Shown in pieces: positions 55,672-64,000 of a stretch of 64,000 bases of DNA; position 1 is the stretch's first letter; each line of letters begins with the position of its first letter. Source of the stretch: Pseudeuparius sepicola (Eukaryota > Arthropoda > Insecta > Coleoptera > Anthribidae); the NCBI GenBank assembly GCA_963920635.1, contig OY987298.1, positions 64,005,949-64,069,948 of the forward strand, given 5' to 3'. The translations under genes and the position numbers were made by a program. Below the pieces are notes generated by a model, which saw only the letters and a list, made by a program, of their open reading frames with translations, made no database searches and was not told where the DNA came from.

Positions 55672-56307
55672 GGTTGCGTTCAATGCGCTCCCAAATCAGT
55701 AATCGCTGCCAGCGCTTTACGTCAATGTGCATTGAACGGGCAGAAAAACGACAGAGAGCGCTAGTTATCCCTGCCCTCGGTTCGGCAGCGATTTCACTTT
55801 TACTAGATTTTTTGGTAGCGGACGTATCATGTTTCTATCCTTTTTATCGTTCCTGCTCTCCCTGTTATTGTGAAACGCTTAACCTCGAAATTCTTGTTGC
55901 GCGTATCGTTAATTTTGTTTATTTTTCCAAGAAAGAATAATTATTCACGCAATAAATAAATAAATAAATAAAAAATTGAAGGTTGGGAAATTGTAAGAGA
56001 CAGTTATTGTGGAAAATTGGTTATAACTGCTTCGTGTATCATCAACTCTGTGCAGTTGTTTATTATTTCTTGGTCGTCATTATAAAAATTAGCCAAAATG
56101 GTAAAATATAGGCACAGAAAATCAAGTTATTTTAAAAACGAAAATAGAAAATACCGAAAGTACACATAACCTACAAAAAAAACCTGATGACAGACAAGTT
56201 ATAAATTGGTAGTTCAACATACCACGGCAGCGATTACAGCTCTGTCAAAGGTTGACATCTGACGCTATTTAGCGATTACAAAAATTTGGCCTGCATTGAA
56301 CGCAACC
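55672..56307. mobile_element. 636-bp MITE with GGTTGCGTTCAATGC ends
   Basis: The 15-bp end GGTTGCGTTCAATGC is repeated inverted at 56293-56307, and weaker matches (GTAATCGCT) continue inward. AAT lies directly outside both ends, a possible 3-bp duplication. The interior has an AAATAAATAAATAAATAAAT tract (55945-55970) and no transposase. Confidence 0.5.
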
Positions 56308-56492
56308 AATGTTTATAACTATAAATGTGGGTTATACTGAGAGCATATTGACATTTATTATTACAACGATGGTAATGAAATTTTAGTTGTAGGTACCTAT
56401 ACTATTTCGCAACTTTACTATGGGAAAGCCAAGATATGTAGTAAATCGCGTTTCTAACGAAAATGGGTTTTGAGACTTTCGGCCAGTAGGTA

Positions 56493-57749
56493 CAGGGTGG
56501 GCCAAATTGGACACTTTTAAAGGGAAACTCGTATTTTTGACGGAGATAGACGAAAAATGATATCAGTGTCTGAGGCTCATTTTTTATGATAAACTTAATG
56601 GCGAAAACCGCAAATCGATATCTGTCACCGTTCTTGAGTTACAGGGCGTTTTTCGAAAATGTGCGTTTTCGAAAAGTAGCCGTAACTTTCTTCGGGTTGA
56701 AAATTTTGTGTTTCTGTAAAAACATTCTCAAAGCACTTTTTTTATGTAGAATCCAACGCTGCTACTACATTTTTTTTCTAGTCTATGGTTTAAGAGTTAC
56801 GGATAAAAAATATTATTTTTTAAATATAACACCCTGTATATTTTTGCATTTTTTAATAGAGCAAAAAATTACCATTCCAGAAATATATAACACTTAATGA
56901 TTTACTTAAGTAGTTATCAATAACTAATGGCTTTTATGATTTCATGTGTATAATTGGAAGCACGCCCTTTGAACAAGTAGGCTTTGGACGGTAAGACAAA
57001 ACAACCGTGGAAAAATGTGTACTGTTACCTACCTGTCCAATTTTCAGTTAGACTGTTTAGGCAGGGTAAAGATTTTTCTATTTTTGTGTAATTTATAAAC
57101 TTTATAACATATCTACCTACAATGAAATTTGAAAGTTATGAAAAATGGGACATGATAGTCTGTTTTATACAATCCGGGGAAAAATCAGATGCAACGAGCA
57201 ATTAATAATAGGTACGAGCGGTATCCAGAGAGAAGACATCCTTCAACCACATTTTTGCAAGATTGCGACACAATTTGATTAATAGTGTTAGAGTTAATAG
57301 ATTTGATTAATAGTAGGCCGAAAAAGTAGGTACGAGTTAAACAGAGATAGGCATTTTCCCCGGATTGTATAAAATATCCCATTTTTCATAACTTTCAAAT
57401 TTCACTGTAGGTGTGTTATAAAGATAATAAATTACACTAAAATAGAAAAATCTTTACCCAGCCTAAACAGCCTAACTGGAAATTTGACAGGTAGGTAACA
57501 GTAAAAAAGTGCTTTAAGAATATTTTTACAGAAACACAAAATTTTCAACCCGAAAAAAGTTACGGCCACTTTTCGAAAACGCACATTTTCTAAAAACGCC
57601 CTGTAACTCAAGAACGATGACAGATATTGATTTGCGGTTTTCGCCTTTAAGTTTATCATAAAAAATGAGCCTCAGACACCGATATCAGTTTTCGTCAATC
57701 TCTTCACAAATAGGAGTTTCCCTTTAAAAGTGTCCAATTTGGCGTCCTG
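56493..57749. mobile_element. 1.26-kb fold-back element with CAGGGTGGGC end
   Basis: Bounded by TA (56491-56492 and 57750-57751). The arms match from CCAAATTGGACACTTTTAAA through AATGAGCCTCAGACAC and AACACAAAATTTTC. They meet again at TAAAGATTTTTCTATTTTTG and ATCATGT/CCCCGGATTGTATAA near the centre. The left arm carries about 265 extra bases (roughly 56745-57010), including a CACCCTGTA motif at 56830, absent from the right arm. Mirrored open frames (56586-56897, 57432-57659) are not genes. Confidence 0.7.
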
Positions 57750-57766
57750 TACAGGGTAATAGGTAC

Positions 57767-57912
57767 AGTTTGTTCAGCGAATGTTCGGCCCTACGTCACA
57801 ACTCCCGTCCTTGTCTTACTCGTGAATATACGATGGATATCGGTCGTATATTCACGAGTCAGAAAAGGACGGAAGTTGTGACGTATAGGGCAGAACGTTC
57901 GTTGAACAAACT
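57767..57912. mobile_element. 146-bp palindromic MITE
   Basis: The arms AGTTTGTTCAGCGAATGTTC and onward through CCCTACGTCACAACT and CGTATATTCACGAGT pair almost completely around a 10-base centre (TGGATATCGG). It lies 18 bp after the previous element. No duplication was found. Confidence 0.65.
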
Positions 57913-58361
57913 TTATGTCCCCTTTTCGCTTGGAATTAAAGTTGATTTCTAGCGATTTATTGTGTAATGTTACAGAAGAGAGAGAGAGAAAAAATGAAAC
58001 ACAAATAATATGTAGAAATGTAAAATGTTTATGTTTACACCAAATATTACACACGAGGTCGGAGATTTGGCGCTAGCCATTCTTCCACTCCACCCTCAAG
58101 TCAAGAATAAAAATATATCCCCACAAAAGCAAAAGCATACAAACAGTATTTAAAACAAGTCAAAAGTTAAAAGAAGTAAATGCAAGGTTAAATCAGTCAA
58201 ACCTCAAGAGCCAAAGATTCAATCAAGTATACAAACGAATTTGCAATGCTCCAATAGGCAAATCCAGAATGTCCAGCACGTTGATTAGCAAAGAGGGTGC
58301 TTTGTAAGAAAAGCTTCCCTGAAATTTGGATGTAGCATGTTGTGGTACAGTAATAGTTATT

Positions 58362-58483
58362 TATGTACCAAGGCACTGAACTTCAACTTTTTATGACTCA
58401 TGTGGAGTTTAGTTGCTGAGGCCTCTGGCCGAGGCAAATAAACCACATGAGTCATAAAAAGAACTTCAGTGCCGAGGTACATA
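58362..58483. mobile_element. 122-bp palindromic MITE
   Basis: The arms TATGTACCAAGGCACTGAAC and TTTTTATGACTCATGTGG are repeated inverted. The centre holds a second small hairpin, GCCTC-TGGCC-GAGGC. Non-coding. Confidence 0.65.
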
Positions 58484-58876
58484 TTATATTTTTCTTGAAA
58501 TCGGAAAAAAAATGTTTTATTAGGCAAGAAAATAATAAATAAGGGATCACCCGTCCACGAACCGACTACGCGCGGCGTTGCTTGACTTTACCGATCGCTC
58601 TACCTAGCACAAGCATAATGATGTATTGCACCTTCTGACAGAAAAACCAAACTGCTGCTTCTTGTGCAGCTTACACAACAAATCTATTGTTTTTCAAATT
58701 TACTAAAATATGTATACTGAAGGATTGCGCTTCTATAGGAAACAATTTCGCAATGTGTACGAAAAGTTAAATGAGCCTTTATCGGCCGGGTTTTGAATAT
58801 TTGGTCACTTTTGACGGGCGATTTCTCCGCGTCTGAAGTTTGATGTTTAAATCTCGCCAAGGCCTACTTATTGAAA

Positions 58877-58913
58877 AAATCGTACAATAATGGGCTACAT
58901 TATTGTACGATTT
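58877..58913. repeat. 37-bp hairpin
   Basis: Perfect 16-bp arms (AAATCGTACAATAATG) with a 5-base loop GGCTA. Function unknown. Confidence 0.7.
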
Positions 58914-59435
58914 CTGTGCTTTTAATGACGATTTTGGGACATTTTAATGCCGATTTCAAGAAAAATAATTTATCCTTACATCAAAATTATGGATCTGGGA
59001 TCTTCTTGAAAGCAAATCGGATAAATATGAAGGTACTCCCTGGGTGCACACTTTATATACTTAACACCATAGTATACAGATGATATTCTAGACTTAAATA
59101 TAGTTTAGGTTCATTAAGCCAGAATAAATGCGGTACTATAATGCTCCCTGTAATTATTTTTTTAGTTTTTATGCTGTGGCGATAATTAATAGAGCAATGG
59201 TCTAAGTTATTTATTACCTATTTGTAAATGATCTAACTCCAACTTGCTTTACTTTGGAGCGATTTTATTAATTTTTGATCCCAGGAATTCACAAATTTTA
59301 TTATTCCATATTTTACAACTGACATTTTACTATAAGGGCCTGGCTACATAGGTTATAGGTTTTTACATAACTCGGTGCACGCGATATTCGGATAACCAAA
59401 ATTTTTGACAGGTCTTCTAAGGCGTCATAATTCGT
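58914..59435. other. Spacer with no recognised feature
   Basis: AT-rich; a 70-codon open frame overlapping it has no domain. Confidence 0.3.
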
Positions 59436-59439
59436 ATAA

Positions 59440-59650
59440 AACCTGATTCAATCTGCCCGCTTTCCCATACTTTAAAACTCATCCATGCCGACAACATGCT
59501 GATCGCGGGGCCCAGATGTCCCGGCCTGCATAACTTATAGACGTGGTACAGCGCCCCGTTTGCCGTCACCGTAAAAATACGTGGCCAGGAGCGGCGCCAA
59601 AAAAGAAACGCGTCTTCGTTGAACGTCGGATGAAATTCGTAGAGCTTCAG
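59440..59650. other. GC-rich non-coding island
   Basis: Contains ATGCTGATCGCGGGGCCCAG, CAGCGCCCCGTTTGCCGTCA and GGAGCGGCGCCAAAAAAG. No open frame of note. Same class as the other islands. Confidence 0.35.
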
Positions 59651-59654
59651 ATAA

Positions 59655-60205
59655 GTGGAAAAGATTGAAGAGATTTTTTTATTGATACCATAAATTTTGT
59701 CAGAACACAGGTCGTCACGCTATTAACTATTTCTCTATTTATTTACAAAGGTAAAATATTTATATCGGTTATAACATAAAATAACGGGCAACATCAGACA
59801 CCAGGTAACTCGGATACCATAAGAATCTGCCTCGGACGGGATACTTGCCAGGTTCCAATAATAATGCAAAGCGTTTTATCTTTCGATCTAGATCACTTCT
59901 CGTACCACTCAATTTAAGCTATTACTGGGTGCCTGCTTCCCCCACCCTTCTAGGGCCTAGAAAGTTTGGGAGTTTCTTACTCCACTTTATATAGAGACAG
60001 CGGAAAAACAAGAAAAAACAATGTGATTGACCAAGTGTACTTGAATAATAAGACCAAAGGCGAATAACCCCTCATTTCAACATTTTCTTTATATAGTTTA
60101 ATATATTATAATTATTGGAAAATATCCAACGGAGCTCCTTTGCGTAGCAAGTATTTTCAACAGCATTCACATGGGGAAATAATATACAATGATTGTGTGG
60201 CTACT
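59655..60205. other. Spacer with a short inverted repeat partner
   Basis: ATTTTCAACAGCATTCACAT at 60151 recurs inverted (with GGC for CAC) near 60390-60413. This marks the flank of the mariner relic below. Nothing else is recognised. Confidence 0.35.
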
Positions 60206-60214
60206 TATTTTATT

Positions 60215-60420
60215 AAATTTTCAAAATGAGCTCCATTAGTTGCTAGACAGTAGTACAATCTCTGTTCACATTACGCTCTTACTTTAACAAATGTGTCGCG
60301 AGAAATACGTTGGCATTCTTCTGTTATTCTGTTCTTCAGATCCTCAATTTTTGTAGGAAGGGTTTTATACACGTTTCTTTTATTTCCCCATGCCAATGCT
60401 GTTGAAAATCTACGGTAGAA
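60215..60420 (-). pseudogene. Mariner-family transposase, C-terminal relic
   Basis: The minus strand reads WGNKRNVYKTLPTKIEDL and KNRITEECQRISRDTFVKVR, then a stop, and EQRLYYCLATNGAHFEN. This is the extreme C-terminus of a mariner-like transposase (after the third acidic residue). The catalytic part is missing. It is a different, less related copy from the one at 4.3 kb. Confidence 0.65.
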
Positions 60421-60905
60421 AGTAATTTATTTTAAATTATGAAAAAACCGTTTTTACACATAACTTCTTCAAACATTATCGGATTTCAAAAAATAAAAAT
60501 GAGTTGTATTCGCAATAACATCAGCTTTAAAATGATGTATCACAAAGGTGGTATTCCCATTTGAAATATTAAAGTTAGGGGTGGTGGAGGTTACAACATG
60601 ACCTTGCGTCAAAGAAGTTCCCGCTCCGAACAAAAATTGACGGGTCCCGGCGATTTCTGATTTTTTTCGTAGTTTTAGAAATATTAAGGGTGGACTGTTT
60701 TCAAATGAACACAGTGTATATAAAACACAGTATTAAATTAATCTATGAAACACCTATTTTTACTAAGTCATATGTCATATAGATACCCCCAGATATACAA
60801 AGAAGTAAAAAACTAAATTATCTCTATGCTCGATCAGGGAAATATACAACCATCAATATCTCCATGGAGTTCACCATTATAGGAAGTGCCAAAAAAGCTG
60901 GAAGC
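60421..60905. other. Spacer with no recognised gene
   Basis: Contains GACGGGTCCCGGCGATTTC and a CACAGTGTATATAAAA motif, possibly part of a MITE whose other end is not clear. Confidence 0.3.
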
Positions 60906-60914
60906 CTCTAGGAA

Positions 60915-61068
60915 AAGAATGTACAGAATAATAGCGATAGATTACCGGAAGTTAAACAAAAAACCGCGGACGATAAGTATCCCCTGCCAAACATCAACGA
61001 CAAATTGGACAAATTTGGAAACAGCCAATATTTTAGTAGATTGCATAGTATAGAATATAGCAGTCGCG
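60915..61068 (+). pseudogene. Ty3/gypsy-like reverse transcriptase relic, first part
   Basis: IAIDYRKLNKK and, after a frameshift, DDKYPLPNINDKLDKFGNSQ match the N-terminal fingers of Ty3/gypsy reverse transcriptases. The frame stops where the next block should begin. The continuation lies 1.45 kb downstream at 62530. Confidence 0.7.
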
Positions 61069-61096
61069 GAACTAAATCATTTTTTCCCATTTTTTA

Positions 61097-61303
61097 TTGG
61101 GAGGCTCTAGCCCTATGGACGAGCCGCCACTAAGTGACAATGCAGCATTATGGTATCATCGAGCTTTTAGGATGATGGAGAAGAGAGGTGGTCATAGGGA
61201 CTCCTCAATGATTTCTTCTAATAATGACGCTTTAGTAGAGATGGAGAGAATGCGAGAGAATAGGTATCCTAATGAAAGAGTTAGGTCCTCCATATTATCA
61301 TAG
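61097..61303 (+). other. Unrecognised 68-codon open frame
   Basis: Starts ATGGGAGGCTCTAGC-like and encodes MDEPPLSDNAALWYHRAF and ENRYPNERVRSSILS before a stop. It is hydrophilic and charged with balanced composition, unlike the AT-rich noise around. I recognise no family. It lies in the DNA that separates the two gypsy-like blocks, so it could belong to an inserted element or be chance. Confidence 0.15.
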
Positions 61304-62525
61304 ATACCTGGTTAGATTTTGATGTAAAAGTCTCTGGATTAGGTAATACACTAGATCCGTAAAACTCTAAGTTTATTTAAGACTAAAATAGTGAGGAATA
61401 AAATTAATAATTTAAAAAACTAAAAAACGAGAAACTAATTTCTTGAGGAGTTGTTACAACCAATCACTGCTCAATGAAATTAATTGGTACCTACTTTTAT
61501 GAACTTTCGCGTGACAGCTTTTTGGAAACAAAGTTTGAACTATAACCTATTAATTTTTATCACTCACATCCGACATACAAAAACCGAAATCACGTTATTT
61601 TCATAAACTGATTTTTTATTCAACGATGATGATGGTGTCGTTGACGTTCGGAAAGGAAAGTTTTATGCATTTGGTATTCTATACGATTAAGATTTGTCAA
61701 ACAGATCAAAGGGTACTATGTAATCTTCATCTTAAGTTAAATTTCCAAGAGTATGTAAAATCGTTCGTTCGTACCGGTTTTAAAAGCGACGAGTTCCTAT
61801 CAAAATATTAGAAAGGTAGGTATTAGACAAAAACCAAAAATACATATTTATTTTCATTAGGCTGATTCAATCGTATTTCTACATTCCCGGTAGGTATCTC
61901 CTAAATCCCAATGCTAACCATTCGTATTTTAGTCAATTGTTATGTGTATACCATAGAACTAAAATTCAGAATGATATAGGTACCTATTATTTACGAGACT
62001 CTATACTCATTTTTTGTTAATTTAAAGAGACTTACTTAATATTTTTACATAAATAAAAGAATCGAAAGAGATACAAACATTATTTAATTCGCAATATTGG
62101 GTAACCAACTTCTAAATTGCTTAAATAAAACCATTTAAAAAATAAGTATTATAAGTACCTATACGTGGAATTCTTTTAATTTCAACTCACCGGCAAATAA
62201 ACATTAATATTAGTGCAAGAATGAACTTCTTCCGGCGTGGATATTTTAAAACAAATCGCTCTATATATTGAGATATTAGTAATCACCGCAAATAGTGTAC
62301 ATAAATATGGGCATTTCTCTCTCGATAAGCTTTTATTTCTACAAAATCCTGGAAAGCACACCTAAAAAATGTTTCAACCATATCAAATAGGTAATAGCCG
62401 AAAAATTTCGGTTACAATGCGATATATTAGTGACGTAAACTATCGAATTAAAACTCGAAATAATAATAATAAAACAACTAAAAAAACTAAAATAGATAAA
62501 CTGTAGGGGCACAAGGACAATTTGA
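61304..62525. other. DNA inserted between two gypsy-like blocks
   Basis: AT-rich DNA without a recognised gene. It separates reverse transcriptase blocks that should be contiguous. Neither a duplication nor inverted ends could be seen at its borders (about 61068 and 62530). Confidence 0.35.
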
Positions 62526-62529
62526 AAGT

Positions 62530-62985
62530 TGTGTCAGGCTTTTACCAGATACAAATGGACCGAAAGACAAAGCCGCTTTTAGTACCGAAAATGGCCACTA
62601 CAAGTATCGAAGAATGCCCTTTGGGCTAAAAAGTTCACCTGCCATCTTTCAGGGGGTGATGAATAACATATTTCAACATCCCTTCAATAACACAAAGAAT
62701 GACTAGAGAATTTTTGTACAGGCTAAAACAAGCAAATTTTAAAATACAATTAGACAAGAGAGAATTTATTCGAAAAGAAGGCACATACCTAGGCCATCTT
62801 ATGACGCCGAAAGGAGTGAAACCGAATCCCGACAAGATAACAGCAGTATTAGATTACCCAGCACTCACAACTCAAAAAGAAATAAAGAAATTCTTGGGAC
62901 TAAGGAATACTATCGTAGATTTATACCGGACTTTGCAAAATTTACTAAATTGGTGACCAAATTCATAAAGAGGTCTTAAAAATTG
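62530..62985 (+). pseudogene. Ty3/gypsy-like reverse transcriptase relic, second part
   Basis: [11 protein letters not shown], a frameshift, [19 protein letters not shown], then a deletion, then QANFKIQLDKREF, YLGHLMTPKGVKPNPDKI, QKEIKKFLGL and, frameshifted, RRFIPDFAKFTKLVTKFI. The stretch holding the catalytic YxDD motif is missing between the PAIFQG and QANF blocks. This is an inactive fragment of an LTR retrotransposon; no LTR, gag or envelope region was identified near it. Confidence 0.8.
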
Positions 62986-62987
62986 TA

Positions 62988-63143
62988 CAGGGGTATTATT
63001 TAAATATTGTCCACCCCTTAATTTTTTCAATGATAAATACGAAAGTTGTAGGAAATTTTCCTGCGATCTTAATGCACATATCAGAAAAACAATTGAATGT
63101 GTCAGATATAGGCAAAACATATGTTTTTTAGTGGATCACCCTG
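62988..63143. mobile_element. 156-bp MITE with CAGGG ends and TA duplication
   Basis: It begins CAGGGGTATTATTTAAATAT after TA (62986-62987) and ends GATCACCCTG before TA (63144-63145). The ends match only weakly. It directly interrupts or ends the gypsy-like fragment. Confidence 0.4.
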
Positions 63144-63145
63144 TA

Positions 63146-63525
63146 TATTAATGGATATTTGAAACCTAAGTGAAATTGCGAGACCAACGATATATATGTT
63201 TTATATTTCTACTCGAATCGTTTGTCAGTTTACAGCCATATCTACGATTTTTTTGTTTAAAATCAAGATTGCCTTGACGCATTTTTGCTTGTAAAATACC
63301 CACTTTAACTCGGAATGTGTTTTAGATACTGCTTTATGTCACGTAGCGACTTTTGATGATCAGACAGAGCACTATCACGAGCACGCATAATCATTTTAAT
63401 GTTATGTATGACCCAATTTCAATGTTTTTTGTTATTGGTACTATCGAGAGAAAACGTGATTCCAGTGCTCCCCTCTCGCATGTCTATTAAAGCTATCCCT
63501 GTCTATGCATATTAGCTTTTAGTGT
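63146..63525. other. Spacer with no recognised feature
   Basis: AT-rich; no gene or repeat end recognised. Confidence 0.3.
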
Positions 63526-63529
63526 ATAT

Positions 63530-63823
63530 AACTTTTGGTTGTCGTTTACATACAGGAATATCCACCAAACAATAAATAAGAGAATGGTCACTATCGAAGT
63601 CAGGTAGCTCAATAGAATTTGATTTAGGCGATTATACAATTTTCATTAAAAGTAGGTATGCAAAAACATGTTTTTTTAAAAATCTTAGCTCCAGAGGGTG
63701 ATAATCAAGGTTTAGATCTCCAAGAATAAAAACATAATCAGATGAAATCACGCAATCAGATAAGGTATTTTGAAAGATGCTTAACGCCTAGTAATTTGTT
63801 TCAGATGGGTTGTATATTATGTT
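63530..63823 (-). pseudogene. LINE endonuclease relic (second LINE)
   Basis: The minus strand reads NIIYNPSETNY, SSDYVFILGDLNLDYHPLEL and, after a stop, LPDFDSDHSLIYCL. GDLN and SDH are the conserved endonuclease motifs of non-LTR retrotransposons. It is distinct from the LINE at 28.5-32.4 kb (GDFN there). The fragment is cut at its 5' side by the palindromic MITE that follows. Confidence 0.65.
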
Positions 63824-63825
63824 AC

Positions 63826-63975
63826 AGACCGTATATGTAAAACAGGCCGTATACAAAAGAACTAGTCCATATGTAAACGGATCGAAGATATAAGTCCACA
63901 TATGTGTAAGAAGCTTGTCTTTCAACAAACGAACTAGTCGGTTTGCAAAAGGACTGGTCCATTTATATACGGTCT
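63826..63975. mobile_element. 150-bp MITE with AGACCGTATATGTAAA ends
   Basis: AGACCGTATATGTAAA on the left matches the inverse of TTTATATACGGTCT on the right. The interior has further direct and inverted copies: GAACTAGTCCATATGTAAAC, GACTGGTCCATTTATATACG, and TAGTCGGTTTG. Non-coding. Confidence 0.55.
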
Positions 63976-64000
63976 ATCTGCACCTGGATCATTTATATCA

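Overview
This is eukaryotic, intergenic or intronic DNA, almost certainly from an insect. The reasons are an AT-rich background, tracts built from TACCTAC/TAGGTA, dense class II transposons of types common in arthropods (mariner-like elements ending CAGGGTG at TA sites, a pogo-like element, a P-element relative), a CR1/Jockey-group LINE, and a Ty3/gypsy-like fragment. No bacterial operon structure, rRNA or CRISPR is visible. The order cannot be fixed by eye; a beetle or hemipteran would fit. No host protein-coding exon could be identified with confidence.

The one long intact gene is a 685-codon pogo-like transposase (46051-48108). It has a DDE catalytic core and a C-terminal PHD finger, and it lies in a complete element (45541-48358) with 23-bp terminal inverted repeats, a TA target duplication and G-rich subterminal repeats. 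That element sits inside an older fold-back element. The second well-bounded element is a 2.5-kb P-superfamily transposon (53065-55581) with perfect 32-bp inverted ends, a perfect 8-bp target duplication and a decayed THAP-type transposase on the minus strand.

Layout. 0-3 kb: GC-rich non-coding islands and AT-rich spacer. 3.5-6.8 kb: a pogo-like relic split by a mariner-like element (3631-5612). 6.8-9.1 kb: a fold-back element with a later 239-bp insertion, then a GC-ended palindromic element. 9.5-14.5 kb: GC islands, a MITE, and a second copy of a repeat found at 7.4 kb. 15.0-16.6 kb: a 126-bp perfect inverted repeat, a 122-bp tandem array and a TTA-flanked MITE. 16.8-17.7 kb: a possible LTR. 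21.6-28.5 kb: three long palindromic TA-flanked elements with GC islands between them. 28.5-32.4 kb: a decayed LINE on the minus strand. 32.6-45 kb: islands, a transposon at 37.5-38.6 kb and long AT-rich spacer. 45-58.5 kb: the pogo and P elements, a tRNA-like insertion, a CTTGTCTTGC-rich element and several palindromic MITEs. 59-64 kb: relics of mariner, gypsy-like and LINE elements.

The main themes are nested insertion and abundant inverted-repeat DNA. About a dozen GC- and CpG-rich islands of 150-450 bp, several with TAATTA-type motifs and no convincing reading frame, stand out from the AT-rich background. They are candidate regulatory or conserved non-coding elements of a nearby host gene; that reading is inference. 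All coordinates for diverged relics are approximate.
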